DNA of 64,000 bases from Actinomycetota bacterium. GTDB taxonomy: Bacteria; Actinomycetota; Actinomycetes; Propionibacteriales; Nocardioidaceae. The position numbers and the translations under genes are program-made. Within the stretch, counting starts at the first letter, position 1, and each line of letters starts with the position of its first letter. This document shows positions 1 to 12,645 of the stretch, in pieces. The stretch lies in assembly GCA_009701885.1 (NCBI GenBank), contig WLJH01000001.1, forward strand, positions 230,271 to 294,270. Reading direction: 5' to 3'. A model generated the notes under the pieces. That model worked only from the letters and a program-made list of their open reading frames with translations. It did not search any database and was not told the origin of the DNA.

Positions 1-1
1 C

Positions 2-3359
<3,358 letters not shown>

Positions 3360-3367
<8 letters not shown>

Positions 3368-4067
3368 CCCGGCGCTCCAGCAGGAGGCGTCCGGCCTGCC
3401 GGCGGCCGTCCTGTGGGACATGGACGGGACCCTCGTCGACACCGAGCCCTACTGGATCGCCACCGAGATGGCGATGGCGCAGAAGTACGGCGCCACGTGG
3501 ACCCACGAGCAGGCACTGCAGCTCGTCGGCAACGACCTGCTGGAGTCCGGCCGGGTGATCAAGGGCGCCATGGGGCTGTCCCAGTCACCGGCCGAGGTCG
3601 TCGAGGAGCTGCTCGACGGCGTCGTCGCCCGGGTCGAGGAGGCGGTCCCGTGGCGACCCGGCGCGGTCGAGCTGCTCGCGGCGCTCGGCGAGGCCGAGGT
3701 CCCGTGCGCGCTGGTGACGATGTCCTACGAGCGGTTCGTCACCCCGATCCTGCGCCGGCTGCCGGCCGGCACCTTCCCGGTCGTCGTGACGGGGGAGAAG
3801 GTCTCCCGCGGCAAGCCGCACCCCGAGCCCTACCTCACCGCTGCGGCCGCCCTCGGCCTCGACCCCGCCGACTGCGTGGCGATCGAGGACTCCGGCACCG
3901 GTGCCACCTCGGCGGAGGCCGCCGGCTGTGCGGTGCTGGTCGTGCAGAACCACGTCCCGGTGCCCGACGGCCCGCGCCGGGTCTTCCGCGAGACCCTCGC
4001 TGGCCTCGAGCCCGACGACCTCGGCACGGTCCTCGCCGACGTACGCCGCGGCATCACCGCGTCCTGA
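3360..4067 (+). CDS. HAD-superfamily phosphatase (subfamily IA)
   Basis: A 235-residue haloacid-dehalogenase-like hydrolase. Motif I is [13 protein letters not shown] with the nucleophile Asp; motif II is LVTMS; the motif III lysine lies in GKPHPEPY; motif IV is AIEDSGTG. An alpha-helical cap lies between motifs I and II, as in beta-phosphoglucomutase and phosphoglycolate phosphatase relatives. The start codon sits inside the end of metH, so the two genes are probably co-translated, and an HAD gene directly behind metH is common in actinobacteria. The substrate cannot be read from the sequence. Confidence 0.9.
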
Positions 4068-4376
4068 CGGCCCGTCACTGCGCCGGGAATGACTAGGCCG
4101 GGGCCCCGGGACGTAGTCACCGGTGCTACGACCACCGGGTACTGGCACTCGCCCTTTACCTTGCGCCACACTGTGACCACGCAGGGCGAACCACCCGGTC
4201 CACAGCGGCGGACCGGGCGCCCTGGCCAGGCCCGACCTCGTCACCACAAGCGGCCTCCGGTCACCGGAGGTGATGGCGAGGCCGGGCACGGCTGTTTCCT
4301 TGGGTGCGCGGCGACTTCCGTGAGACCCTGGGGGCATCGACCGACCGACCGGCAGCAGGACCTCCAGAAGGGCACC
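4068..4376. other. 309-base intergenic region with two palindromes
   Basis: No coding frame is convincing here. Two symmetrical elements stand out. One is a 19-base near-palindrome at 4112-4130 (CGTAG, T, CACCGGTG, CTACG). The other is a perfect hairpin at 4254-4270 (CCTCCGG, loop TCA, CCGGAGG). Either could be an operator or an RNA element in front of the secreted protein at 4377. No T-run follows the hairpin. Confidence 0.4.
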
Positions 4377-4796
4377 ATGGACCACCGCAGCACCACCCGA
4401 GCGGTCCACAGCCGTGCCCCGCGCATCCTGGCCGGGCTCCTGCTCGCGCTCTCGATGATCGTCGCCGGACCCAGCGCCACGGCGAAGAAGTCCGAGGTCG
4501 AGAAGGAGATGTTCGACTGCCGCGCCAGCAGCAGCGTCCGGCTCAAGATCGTGCCGCGAGACTCGGGCATTCTCGAGGTGACGGCGATCGTGTTCAGCGA
4601 GGACGACGACGTCTGGGACTGGAAGCTGCGCCACAACGGTGAGCTGTCCGGCAAGGGCACGGTCAAGGCGAAGGATGCCGACCGCTCCTTCAAGGTCGTG
4701 CGCGACATGGCCGACTTCCCAGGACCCGACGACGTGGACTTTCGGGCACAGAACACTGCGACCAACGAGGTCTGCCGCGCCTCGCTGACCTACTGA
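4377..4796 (+). CDS. Secreted protein of unknown function
   Basis: 139 residues with a Sec-type signal peptide: a basic N-terminus (RSTTRAVHSRAPR), a hydrophobic core (ILAGLLLALSMIVAG) and a likely cleavage near PSATAKK. The mature part is about 100 residues, acidic and lysine-rich, with two cysteines (one near the mature N-terminus, one near the C-terminus) that may form a disulfide. It looks like a small beta-sandwich. The start follows an AGAAGGG ribosome binding site. It sits directly before the sensor kinase gene (8-base gap), so it could be a ligand or accessory of that kinase, but this is only context. I recognise no family. Confidence 0.7.
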   Translation: MDHRSTTRAVHSRAPRILAGLLLALSMIVAGPSATAKKSEVEKEMFDCRASSSVRLKIVPRDSGILEVTAIVFSEDDDVWDWKLRHNGELSGKGTVKAKDADRSFKVVRDMADFPGPDDVDFRAQNTATNEVCRASLTY

Positions 4797-4804
4797 TCCG
4801 CTTC

Positions 4805-6154
4805 GTGCAAGGCGCACCCCTTTCGTTCCTGCGTCACCCGGTGCTGGTCTTCCTGGTGGTCAGCCTGCTCCTGGTCGCTGGGATCTTCCTGGCCACCAAT
4901 GAGCTCACCGCTCGCGCTGCCGAGCAGGCTGCGGTCGAGCAGGCCGAGAGCATCAACGAGTTCATCGTCGACACGGCCGTCAACCCGTACCTTCGGACAG
5001 GTCTCCTAGACGGCAACGCGGGTGCTGTCGACCGGTTCGTGCGACGCGGGCTTGAAGTCCAGACCGAAGAGCTCGTCGGTTTCGACATCATCACGACGAC
5101 CGGCCGTGTGGCCTACGACTCGACTGACGTCTCCGTCGCTTTCCGCGACGACGTCTATCCTCTGTCTAACAAGCAGCAAGCCGTCCTCAGGGATGGCGGC
5201 ACGGATTCCGAGGTGGCGGACCCGAACTCTCCGCGACACCGGGCACGTGAAGGCGACGAGACGGGATTGGTCAAGATCTACACCCGGGTCGGGGCCACCA
5301 CGAGTCGGAACGCCATTCGGCGTGCCGAGCGACTGGGGGTCCCGCTGTCGACGGAGCCGGCTCTCTTCGTGGCTTACTGGGACCTCGAAGGAGTAGAGGA
5401 GCGGCGTGAACGGATCTTCGGCGACTTTCGCTGGATCACGCTCGCTCCGCTGCTGCTGCTCGCTGTCATCTCCACCGTGATGCTCGGCCTCCTGACCGGC
5501 CAGCTCCGCCGCGGCAGCCGGGAGCGCGAGCGCCTGTTGCAGACGGCGATCGACGCCTCCGACGCCGAGCGACGACGGATCGCGCGCGACCTGCACGACG
5601 GCGTGGTCCAGGACCTCGCGGGCTCCGCGTTCGCGCTCTCCGGCGCCGCAAGGGACCCCGCCACCACCCCGCAGACGGCCGAGGTGCTCACCAGCGTCAG
5701 CAGCTCGATGCGCGACAGCCTCAAGCAGATGCGCTCGCTGCTGGCCGAGATCCACCCCCCGGAGCTGCATGGCCGCGGGCTCGAGACCGCACTGGACGAC
5801 CTCATCGCCCCCGCCGCGGCCGCGGGCATCCACGCCTCGGTCAGCGTGTCGGGGATCGAGGGCGCCTCGGATCCCGAGGTCGCCCTGGTGTGGCGGGTCG
5901 CCCAGGAGGCGGTCCGCAACGCCACCCGGCACTCCGGTGCCTCCACCCTGGCCGTCACCGTCCGCGGTGACGAGGAGCAGCTGCTCCTTGAGGTCGTCGA
6001 CGACGGGGTCGGCTTCGACACCACCGCGCCCAGCGAGCCCGACCGGTTCGGCCTGCGCGGGCTCCGCAGCCTCGTGCGCGACGTCGGTGGTGAGTTGGAC
6101 GTCACGTCCGCGGTGGGCGAAGGTACGTCGGTGCGGATGGCGGTACGACGATGA
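4805..6154 (+). CDS. NarL-type sensor histidine kinase
   Basis: 449 residues, GTG start. A transmembrane helix near residues 8-28 is followed by an extracytoplasmic sensor region of about 180 residues, a second helix (about 213-232, LAPLLLLAVISTVMLGLL), a HisKA_3 dimerisation box with phospho-acceptor His in ARDLHDGVVQDLAG, and a HATPase_c domain with N box EAVRNATRHS, DDGVGFD and a glycine-rich GLRGL. The stop overlaps the start of the response regulator (ATGA), so kinase and regulator form a translationally coupled two-component pair. The signal sensed is unknown. The preceding secreted protein is in the same orientation and could be part of the system. Confidence 0.93.
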   Translation: MQGAPLSFLRHPVLVFLVVSLLLVAGIFLATNELTARAAEQAAVEQAESINEFIVDTAVNPYLRTGLLDGNAGAVDRFVRRGLEVQTEELVGFDIITTTGRVAYDSTDVSVAFRDDVYPLSNKQQAVLRDGGTDSEVADPNSPRHRAREGDETGLVKIYTRVGATTSRNAIRRAERLGVPLSTEPALFVAYWDLEGVEERRERIFGDFRWITLAPLLLLAVISTVMLGLLTGQLRRGSRERERLLQTAIDASDAERRRIARDLHDGVVQDLAGSAFALSGAARDPATTPQTAEVLTSVSSSMRDSLKQMRSLLAEIHPPELHGRGLETALDDLIAPAAAAGIHASVSVSGIEGASDPEVALVWRVAQEAVRNATRHSGASTLAVTVRGDEEQLLLEVVDDGVGFDTTAPSEPDRFGLRGLRSLVRDVGGELDVTSAVGEGTSVRMAVRR

Positions 6155-6783
6155 GCGAGCACTCGGGCACGACCCGGGTCGTCCTGGTCGACGACCACGC
6201 CGTGATCCGGGCCGGCCTGGCCCAGCTCATCGCCACCGCCGACGACATCGAGGTCGTGGGCCAGGCCGCTGACGGTGCTGCCGCCATCGAGCAGGCCCGG
6301 GCGCTCAAGCCCGACGTGGTGCTGATGGACCTGCAGATGCCCGGCGTGGACGGCGTGACCGCGACCCGCGAGATCGTCGCGGCCGGACTGGGCGTCGACG
6401 TGCTGGTGCTGACGTCGTACTCCGACAACGAGCGGATCCTCGACGCGCTGGACGCCGGCGCGGTGGGCTACCTGCTCAAGGACGCCGACCCCGACGACGT
6501 GCTGACCGGCATCCGTGCGGTCTCGCGCGGGGAGTCCCCGATCCACCCGAAGGCCGCGCGCGCCCTGCTGGGTGCGCGCTCGGCCGGCGGTCGCCCGCAG
6601 CTGACGGCCCGCGAGGTCGAGGTGCTGACCCTGGTGCGCGACGGGCTGGCCAACAAGCAGATCGCCAAGCGGCTGGAGATCAGCGAGCGCACGGTCAAGG
6701 CGCACCTGACCAGCGCGTTCTCGCGGATCGGCGTCTCCGACCGAACGCAGGCCGCCCTCTGGGCCCAGCGCAACGGTCTTTGA
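6151..6783 (+). CDS. LuxR/NarL-family response regulator
   Basis: 210 residues. The receiver domain has the acidic pair VDDH, phospho-acceptor Asp in DVVLMDLQMPG, the switch Thr/Ser in LTSYSD and Lys in YLLKDA. A C-terminal LuxR helix-turn-helix follows (LTAREVEVLTLVRDGL ... SERTVKAHLTSAFSRIG). It is the cognate partner of the preceding kinase, with a 4-base ATGA overlap. DNA targets are not evident; palindromes at 4112 and 4254 upstream of the secreted protein are candidates for autoregulation. Confidence 0.95.
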   Translation: MSEHSGTTRVVLVDDHAVIRAGLAQLIATADDIEVVGQAADGAAAIEQARALKPDVVLMDLQMPGVDGVTATREIVAAGLGVDVLVLTSYSDNERILDALDAGAVGYLLKDADPDDVLTGIRAVSRGESPIHPKAARALLGARSAGGRPQLTAREVEVLTLVRDGLANKQIAKRLEISERTVKAHLTSAFSRIGVSDRTQAALWAQRNGL

Positions 6784-6804
6784 CCCGACCCAGCGGGCCT
6801 GCGG

Positions 6805-7704
6805 TCAGGCCTCGACGGGCTGCGGCAGCGGCGGGGGAGTGCCGCCCCACGCCGGGCAGAGCGCCTGGTGGGCGCACCACGAGCACAGCGGACCCCGGCT
6901 GGGCCGCCAGTCCTGCTCGACGGTCGCCCGGTTGATCGCCTCCCAGACTGCCTGCACCTTGCGCTCGGTCGCCAGCAGGTCGTGCTCGTCGGGGACGTAG
7001 CGCAACACCTCGCCACTGCCGAGGTAGACCAGCTGCAACATCGCCGGCACCACGCCCCGCGTGCGCCAGAGCACCAGGCCGTAGAACTTCATCTGGAACA
7101 GCGCCTTGGCCTCGAACTGCGGGCCCGGCGCGCGGCCGGTCTTGTAGTCCACGACCCGGATCGCGCCGTCGGGCGCGACGTCCACCCGGTCGACGAAGCC
7201 GCGCAGGAGCAGTCGGCTCTCCAACAGCCACTCGACGTAGAGCTCTCGCTCGGCCGGCTCGAGCCGGGTGGGGTCCTCGAGCGTGAAGTAGCGCTCCAGC
7301 ACCGTGCGGCACGAGGCCCACCAGCGCTCGGCGTCGACGCCGGACTCCTCCTCCAGCAGCGCGCCCAGCCCGGGCTCGGCCTCAACCAGCCGGCGCCACG
7401 CCGGCTCCAGCATCTGCTCGGCGCGCACGGCGGTGCGCTCGACGGCAGGCAGGTCGAAGAGGTCCTCCAGCACCTTGTGCACGACGGTGCCGCGCACGGC
7501 GTCGGGCGACAACGGCTCGGGGAGCTTGTCGATGGTGCGGAAGCGGTAGAGCAGGGGGCAGGTCATGAAGTCGCCGGCCCTGCTGGGCGAGAGCGCACCC
7601 ACGACCTCGACGCCGTCGACCGGGGTCGAGTGCCGCTCCGCGGGGCTGGCGCCCGCGGCGAGGGTGCCCGGGGCGGTGGTCTCCAACGAGGGGGCCGCGC
7701 TCAT
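6805..7704 (-). CDS. RecB-like PD-(D/E)XK nuclease with probable 4Fe-4S cluster
   Basis: 299 residues, resembling the single-domain RecB family nucleases of actinobacteria (orthologue by position: Rv2119). The nuclease core is visible as GFVDRVD ... IRVVDYKTG (Asp and Lys of the PD-(D/E)XK fold). Four cysteines are placed as in AddB/Cas4-type iron-sulfur nucleases: one early (FMTCPLLYRF) and three near the C-terminus (CSWCAHQALC). The start was placed at the ATG at 7704 because a TACCGT hexamer lies exactly 7 bases upstream and because the upstream extension is low-complexity. Role in DNA repair is inferred from the family. It converges on the response regulator gene. Confidence 0.88.
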   Translation of the reverse strand: MSAAPSLETTAPGTLAAGASPAERHSTPVDGVEVVGALSPSRAGDFMTCPLLYRFRTIDKLPEPLSPDAVRGTVVHKVLEDLFDLPAVERTAVRAEQMLEPAWRRLVEAEPGLGALLEEESGVDAERWWASCRTVLERYFTLEDPTRLEPAERELYVEWLLESRLLLRGFVDRVDVAPDGAIRVVDYKTGRAPGPQFEAKALFQMKFYGLVLWRTRGVVPAMLQLVYLGSGEVLRYVPDEHDLLATERKVQAVWEAINRATVEQDWRPSRGPLCSWCAHQALCPAWGGTPPPLPQPVEA

Positions 7705-7711
7705 GCCCCGA

Positions 7712-7717
7712 ACGGTA
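7712..7717 (-). promoter_or_regulatory. Leaderless -10 element for the RecB-like gene
   Basis: TACCGT on the minus strand ends 7 bases before the ATG at 7704, the spacing expected if transcription starts at the start codon. Confidence 0.55.
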
Positions 7718-7780
7718 GGCGACCGCACCGACAGCCGCCGGGCACCACGCCTGGGACGGCGGCCAGGACCAGGCCTCGGA

Positions 7781-7786
7781 TAGCCT
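7781..7786 (+). promoter_or_regulatory. Leaderless -10 element for the M50 protease gene
   Basis: TAGCCT followed by 6 bases and then the GTG at 7793. There is no ribosome binding site, which fits a leaderless transcript. Confidence 0.55.
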
Positions 7787-7792
7787 CGCCGC

Positions 7793-8929
7793 GTGGACGA
7801 GAGACCGCCCGCGGCCCCGCGCCCGCCCGGCACCTTCAAGGTCGGCACCGTCGCCGGCAGCGACGTGCTCGTGAGCGGCTCGTGGTTCGTCGTGGCCGCG
7901 CTGATCGCGGTGATCATGGCCCCGCTGGTCGAGCAGGTCGAGCCCGGCCTGGGTGCGCTGCGCTACGTCGCGGGCCTGGCCTTCGCCGTGCTGCTCTACG
8001 GCTCGGTGCTGCTGCACGAGGCCTCGCACGCGGTCGCGGCCAAGCGCCTGGGCTACCCCGTCACCTCGATCACGCTGCACTTCCTGGGCGGCATGACCTC
8101 CATCGAGGGTGAGGCCAAGCGCCCGCGCGAGGAGTTCGTGATCGCCGTCGTGGGTCCGCTGACCTCGATCGCGGTCGGGCTGGCCGCGCTCGCGCTCCTC
8201 CCGGTCACCCCCGACGGGCTGCTCCAGCTGGCGGTGGAGGGCCTGGCCGGCGCCAACCTGCTCGTCGGCGTCCTCAACCTCGTGCCCGGCCTGCCGCTGG
8301 ACGGCGGCCGCGTGCTCAAGGCCGGCGTCTGGGGTGTCACCGGCAGCGTCGTGCGCGGCACCGTCGTCGCCGGGTGGGGCGGACGTCTGGCGGCGGTGGC
8401 CGTGCTCTGCTGGCCGCTGCTCCAGGAGTCGGTGCTCGGCACGCCGCCGGACGTCATCGACTTCCTCCTCGCCCTCGTCGTCGCCGCGTTCCTGTGGGCC
8501 GGCGCCACCGCGGCGATGGCCTCGGCGCGGCTGCGCAGTCGCCTCCCGCAGCTCGTGGCGCGCGACCTCGCCCGCCGCACCCTCGCCGTCCCCGGCGACC
8601 TCCCCCTCGCCGAGGCGGTACGCCGGGCCCAGGACGCCCAGGCGGGCGGGATCGTCACGACCCAGCACGACGGGTCGCCGGCCGGGCTGGTCAGCGAGGC
8701 CGCTCTGCTGGCGACCCCGGAGGACCGTCGCCCGTGGGTGCCGACCTCCAGCGTCGCCCGCACCCTCGAGCACGGGCTGCGGCTGCCGGTCGACATCCGC
8801 GGCGAGGACCTCGTGCGGGCCCTGACCCGCACCCCGGCCGCGGAGTACCTCCTCGTCGAGCCGGACGGGTCGGTCTACGGCGTGCTCACCACCGAGGACG
8901 TCGACCGCGCGTTCCGCGCCACGCGCTGA
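7793..8929 (+). CDS. M50-family (site-2-type) membrane metalloprotease with C-terminal CBS domains
   Basis: 378 residues. An N-terminal membrane domain has the zinc motif HEASH (about residue 73) and the second ligand region NLVPGLPLDGGRVL (about 165), both diagnostic of M50 intramembrane proteases of the SpoIVFB/Rip3 type. About six hydrophobic segments span residues 20-250. The last 120 residues form a CBS pair (LAEAVRRAQDAQAGGIVTT ... YGVLTTEDVDRAF), which usually binds adenine nucleotides and regulates the membrane part. The substrate is unknown. The gene is divergent from the RecB-like gene. Its 3' end is tandemly duplicated (see 8911-8972). Confidence 0.92.
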   Translation: MDERPPAAPRPPGTFKVGTVAGSDVLVSGSWFVVAALIAVIMAPLVEQVEPGLGALRYVAGLAFAVLLYGSVLLHEASHAVAAKRLGYPVTSITLHFLGGMTSIEGEAKRPREEFVIAVVGPLTSIAVGLAALALLPVTPDGLLQLAVEGLAGANLLVGVLNLVPGLPLDGGRVLKAGVWGVTGSVVRGTVVAGWGGRLAAVAVLCWPLLQESVLGTPPDVIDFLLALVVAAFLWAGATAAMASARLRSRLPQLVARDLARRTLAVPGDLPLAEAVRRAQDAQAGGIVTTQHDGSPAGLVSEAALLATPEDRRPWVPTSSVARTLEHGLRLPVDIRGEDLVRALTRTPAAEYLLVEPDGSVYGVLTTEDVDRAFRATR

Positions 8930-8972
8930 GGGTTCCGCGCCACGCGCTGAGCGTTCCGCGCCACCCGCTGAG
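8911..8972 (+). repeat. Three tandem 21-base copies of the M50 gene's 3' end
   Basis: The last codons of the protease gene (GTTCCGCGCCACGCGCTGAG) recur at 8932 and, with one change, at 8953. The period of 21 keeps the copies in frame, so the sequence reads FRATR-stop three times and read-through would meet two more stop codons. Confidence 0.9.
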
Positions 8973-9038
8973 CCGCCCTCCCGTCCGGCGGGCCAGCACC
9001 GCGCGAGCGCCGACTCGCCGCCCGCGCCACCGCCGGTC

Positions 9039-9044
9039 TAGGGT
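9039..9044 (+). promoter_or_regulatory. Leaderless -10 element for trmI
   Basis: TAGGGT, 6-base spacer, then the GTG at 9051. Confidence 0.6.
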
Positions 9045-9050
9045 TCCGCC

Positions 9051-10019
9051 GTGCCTGAGAACGAGCCCCTGCCCGACGTACCCCAGGAGGCCTGGTCCGG
9101 CGTCCACCGTGGTCCGCTGCGCGCGGGCGAGTGGGTCCGGCTGCTCGACGGCAAGGGACGCAAGCACAACTTCGCGCTCGAGGCCGGCAAGAAGTTCTTC
9201 TCCAACCGCGGCCACCTCGACCACGACGAGCTGATCGGACGCGAGGAGGGCTTCACCGTCACCACCTCCGGCGGCGGGGACTACCTCGTCTTCCGCCCGC
9301 TGCTCTCGGAATTCGTGGTCTCGATGCCGCGCGGCGCCGCGGTGATCTACCCCAAGGACGCCGCCCAGATCGTCGCGATGGCCGACATCTTCCCCGGCGC
9401 GCGGGTCGTCGAGGCCGGCGTGGGCTCCGGTGCGCTGACCTGCTCGCTGCTGCGCGCCGTCGGCCCGCACGGCCGCGTGTCGTCGTACGAGCGGCGCGAG
9501 GAGTTCGCCGAGGTCGCGCGCAGGAACGTCCACCAATTCTTCTCCGCGCCCGAGGGCACGACCCACCCGGCGTGGACCCTGACCCTGGGCGACCTCGCGG
9601 AGGCACTGCCCGCCTCCGGCGAGCGCTGCGACCGGATCATCCTCGACATGCTCGCGCCCTGGGAGTGCCTCGACGCCGCGGCCGACGCCCTCGTGCCCGG
9701 CGGGATCGTCTGCGCCTACGTCGCGACCACCACCCAGCTCTCGCGCTTCGTCGAGACCGTGCGCGTGCACGGCGGCTTCACCGAGCCCCACGCCTGGGAG
9801 TCCCTGGTGCGCGACTGGCACGTCGAGGGCCTCGCCGTGCGCCCGGACCACAAGATGATCGGCCACACCGCGTTCCTCGTGACCGCGCGCCGGATGGCGC
9901 CGGGGGAGAAGCCCCCGCGCAAGACCCGCCGGCCCGCACCGGGCGCCTACGGCCCCGACTACACCGGCCCCCGTCCGGCCGACGCACCGCAGGATCCGGC
10001 CGACGCCGCCGATCAGTAG
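9051..10019 (+). CDS. trmI: tRNA (adenine-58-N1)-methyltransferase
   Basis: 322 residues, GTG start fixed by the -10 hexamer six bases upstream. It uses AdoMet to make m1A58 in the T-loop of tRNA and normally works as a homotetramer. The N-terminal beta-rich domain (residues 1-90) contains GKGRKHNFALEAGKKFF. The Rossmann methyltransferase domain has motif I VVEAGVGSGALTCSLLRAVG and the catalytic-region motif DMLAPWECL. Its place between the RecB-like/M50 genes and mpa matches Rv2118c. The C-terminal 40 residues are proline- and arginine-rich. Confidence 0.95.
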   Translation: MPENEPLPDVPQEAWSGVHRGPLRAGEWVRLLDGKGRKHNFALEAGKKFFSNRGHLDHDELIGREEGFTVTTSGGGDYLVFRPLLSEFVVSMPRGAAVIYPKDAAQIVAMADIFPGARVVEAGVGSGALTCSLLRAVGPHGRVSSYERREEFAEVARRNVHQFFSAPEGTTHPAWTLTLGDLAEALPASGERCDRIILDMLAPWECLDAAADALVPGGIVCAYVATTTQLSRFVETVRVHGGFTEPHAWESLVRDWHVEGLAVRPDHKMIGHTAFLVTARRMAPGEKPPRKTRRPAPGAYGPDYTGPRPADAPQDPADAADQ

Positions 10020-10140
10020 ACCGGAGGGGTCCACCGGGCCGACGGGCCTCTGACCCGGCCACCGACCGGCAGCGACGCGCCGGTGACCGAATCGTGACCG
10101 ACATCGTCCGCTCACCCCTACCGTGCGTGGTCGGAGTGAG

Positions 10141-10146
10141 TAGGGT
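10141..10146 (+). promoter_or_regulatory. Probable -10 element for mpa
   Basis: TAGGGT 20 bases upstream of the mpa ATG. A strong GAGGAGG site lies between them, so this transcript would carry a short leader of about 14 bases, unlike its leaderless neighbours. Confidence 0.45.
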
Positions 10147-10166
10147 CGCAACGAGGAGGTGCTCTG

Positions 10167-11936
10167 ATGTCGACATCCGATGGCAGGTCACGTGAAGGTT
10201 CCCCCGAGGACGCTGGGCGCAGCGCCGAGGAGCTGATGAACCAGGTGCGCTTCCTGGAGGCCGAGGTCACCGACCTGCGGCGCCGCCTGAGCGACGCGCC
10301 CGGCTCCCACCGCACCGTCGAGCTCCGGCTCGCCGACGCCCAGCGCTCGCTGGCGGCCGTCACCAGCCAGAACGAGCGGCTCGCCCAGACCCTGCGCGAG
10401 GCGCGCGACCAGATCACCAAGCTCAAGGAAGAGGTCGACCGGCTCGCCCAGCCCCCGGCCGGCTTCGGCACCTTCCTCCAGCGCAACGACGACGACTCGG
10501 TCGACGTGTTCACCGGCGGCCGCAAGCTGCGGGTCAACGTCAGCCCGGACGTCGACCTCGACACCCTGCGCCGTGGCCAGGAGGTCATGCTCAACGAGGC
10601 GCTCAACGTCGTCGCGGCCCTGGAGTTCGAGCAGGTCGGCGAGGTCGTGATGTTCAAGGAGCTGCTCGCCGACGGCGAGCGGGCCCTGGTCATCGCCAAC
10701 GCCGACGAGGAGAAGGTCGTCCGGCTGGCCCAGCCGCTGCGCGAGGAGACCATCCGCGCCGGTGACTCCCTGCTGCTCGACTCCCGCGCGGGCTACGTCT
10801 ACGAGAAGGTCCCGAAGTCCGAGGTCGAGGAGCTGGTCCTCGAGGAGGTGCCGGACATCGCCTACGAGTCGATCGGTGGCCTCGGCGGCCAGATCGAGGC
10901 GATCCAGGACGCCGTCGAGCTGCCCTACCTCTATCCGGAGCTCTTCAAGGAGCACCAGCTCAAGCCGCCCAAGGGCGTGCTGCTCTACGGCCCTCCGGGC
11001 TGCGGCAAGACGCTGATCGCCAAGGCGGTCGCCAACAGCCTCGCCAAGAAGGTGGCGGCCAAGACGGGTCAGGAGGGGAAGTCGTACTTCCTCAACATCA
11101 AGGGCCCCGAGCTGCTCAACAAGTACGTCGGCGAGACCGAGCGCCACATCCGGCTGGTCTTCCAGCGGGCCCGCGAGAAGGCGTCGGCCGGCACGCCGGT
11201 CATCGTGTTCTTCGACGAGATGGACTCGCTGTTCCGCACCCGCGGCACCGGCGTCTCCTCCGACGTGGAGAACACCATCGTCCCGCAGCTGCTCAGCGAG
11301 ATCGACGGCGTCGAGCTGCTCGAGAACGTGCTCGTCATCGGCGCCTCCAACCGCGAGGACATGATCGACCCCGCGATCCTGCGCCCCGGGCGCCTGGACG
11401 TGAAGATCAAGATCGAGCGCCCCGACGCCGAGGCCGCCCGCGACATCTTCAGCAAGTACCTCACCCCCGACCTGCCGCTGCACGCCGAGGACCTCGCCGA
11501 GTTCGGCAACGACCGCCAGGCCTGCGTCGAGGGCATGATCCGGGCCACCGTCGAGCGGATGTACGCCGAGACCGACGAGAACCGCTTCCTCGAGGTCACC
11601 TACGCCAACGGCGACAAGGAGGTCCTCTACTTCAAGGACTTCAACTCCGGCGCCATGCTGCAGAACATCGTGGACCGCGCGAAGAAGATGGCGATCAAGG
11701 ACTGGCTGGACCACCAGCAGAAGGGTCTGCGGGTCAGCCACCTGCTCCAGGCGTGCGTGGACGAGTTCAAGGAGAACGAGGACCTCCCCAACACGACCAA
11801 CCCCGACGACTGGGCCCGCATCTCCGGCAAGAAGGGCGAGCGGATCGTCTTCATCCGCACCCTCGTCACCGGCAAGCAGGGCACCGAGCCGGGCCGGTCG
11901 ATCGACACCGTCTCCAACACGGGGCAGTACCTGTAG
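10167..11936 (+). CDS. mpa: Mycobacterial proteasome ATPase (Mpa/ARC)
   Basis: 589 residues. The hexameric AAA+ unfoldase recognises pupylated proteins and feeds them into the 20S core. An N-terminal coiled coil (about residues 20-85, the Pup-binding helix) is followed by tandem OB folds (about 95-240) and the AAA domain with Walker A GPPGCGKT, Walker [10 protein letters not shown] and the arginine-finger region ILRPGRLD. The protein ends in GQYL, the C-terminal tail that docks into the proteasome alpha ring. The start has a strong GAGGAGG site. It heads the Pup-proteasome locus, separated from dop only by an opposing methyltransferase gene. Confidence 0.98.
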   Translation: MSTSDGRSREGSPEDAGRSAEELMNQVRFLEAEVTDLRRRLSDAPGSHRTVELRLADAQRSLAAVTSQNERLAQTLREARDQITKLKEEVDRLAQPPAGFGTFLQRNDDDSVDVFTGGRKLRVNVSPDVDLDTLRRGQEVMLNEALNVVAALEFEQVGEVVMFKELLADGERALVIANADEEKVVRLAQPLREETIRAGDSLLLDSRAGYVYEKVPKSEVEELVLEEVPDIAYESIGGLGGQIEAIQDAVELPYLYPELFKEHQLKPPKGVLLYGPPGCGKTLIAKAVANSLAKKVAAKTGQEGKSYFLNIKGPELLNKYVGETERHIRLVFQRAREKASAGTPVIVFFDEMDSLFRTRGTGVSSDVENTIVPQLLSEIDGVELLENVLVIGASNREDMIDPAILRPGRLDVKIKIERPDAEAARDIFSKYLTPDLPLHAEDLAEFGNDRQACVEGMIRATVERMYAETDENRFLEVTYANGDKEVLYFKDFNSGAMLQNIVDRAKKMAIKDWLDHQQKGLRVSHLLQACVDEFKENEDLPNTTNPDDWARISGKKGERIVFIRTLVTGKQGTEPGRSIDTVSNTGQYL

Positions 11937-11971
11937 TCCGCAGGCTCACGACCAGACGTCGTCCGTCGCCC

Positions 11972-12607
11972 TCAGGGGCGACGGGCGACGAACCGGTACC
12001 CGTAGGTCCACGGCCGCGACACGGCGGGCCCGGGCAGGTAGCGCTGCGTGACGGGACCGACCTCGAGCCCCGCGGCGCGCACCAGGGCGACCGGGTCGCG
12101 GGTGAGGTGGCACCCACCGGCGACCGCCCGCTCGACCGGGTCCAGCCGCGCCTGCCAGCGGCGTACCCGCGGGTCGGGGGAGGCCCCGTGCTCCAGCACG
12201 TGCACGGTGCCGCCGGGGCGCACGGCCCGCGCCATCTCGCGGGCGGCCAGCGCGGCGTCGGGGATCGTGCAGAGCGAGAAGGTGCACAGCACCGCGTCGT
12301 ACGACGCGTCCTCGACGTCGAGGTGCTGGCCGTCGAGCCCCACGCGGGCGACGGGCAGGCGCGCGGCGTCGCGGCGCGGCGCGGACATCGACCACCCCAG
12401 GTCGGACGGCTCGACCGCGTCGAGCGAGGTGACCCCTGCCGGCAGGTGCGACAGGTTCAGCCCCGAGCCGAAGCCGACCTCGAGCACCCGGCCGGAGAGC
12501 CCCTCGCACACGGCGGCCCGCTCCCGGCGTACGTCACCGGAGCCCAGCGCATTCTCGACCAGCCTCGGCACCACGTGCCGCTCCCACCACCCACCGATGC
12601 CAGCCAC
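11972..12607 (-). CDS. Class I SAM-dependent methyltransferase
   Basis: 211 residues from a GTG. Rossmann motif I is [16 protein letters not shown], followed by the acidic loop DAVEPSD and the motif IV region [15 protein letters not shown], as in UbiE/Methyltransf_11 proteins. The start at 12607 is supported by TACGGT six bases upstream on the minus strand; longer versions would run into the dop promoter. It lies on the opposite strand between mpa and dop, so it is not part of their operon. The substrate is unknown. Confidence 0.85.
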   Translation of the reverse strand: MAGIGGWWERHVVPRLVENALGSGDVRRERAAVCEGLSGRVLEVGFGSGLNLSHLPAGVTSLDAVEPSDLGWSMSAPRRDAARLPVARVGLDGQHLDVEDASYDAVLCTFSLCTIPDAALAAREMARAVRPGGTVHVLEHGASPDPRVRRWQARLDPVERAVAGGCHLTRDPVALVRAAGLEVGPVTQRYLPGPAVSRPWTYGYRFVARRP

Positions 12608-12613
12608 GGGCCC

Positions 12614-12619
12614 ACCGTA
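12614..12619 (-). promoter_or_regulatory. Leaderless -10 element for the methyltransferase gene
   Basis: TACGGT on the minus strand, 6 bases before the GTG at 12607. It lies 14 bases from the divergent dop -10, so the two promoters overlap upstream. Confidence 0.5.
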
Positions 12620-12632
12620 GTCCCGGTCCACG

Positions 12633-12638
12633 TAGGCT
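12633..12638 (+). promoter_or_regulatory. Leaderless -10 element for dop
   Basis: TAGGCT, 7-base spacer, then the ATG at 12646. Confidence 0.6.
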
Positions 12639-12645
12639 CGGTCAC

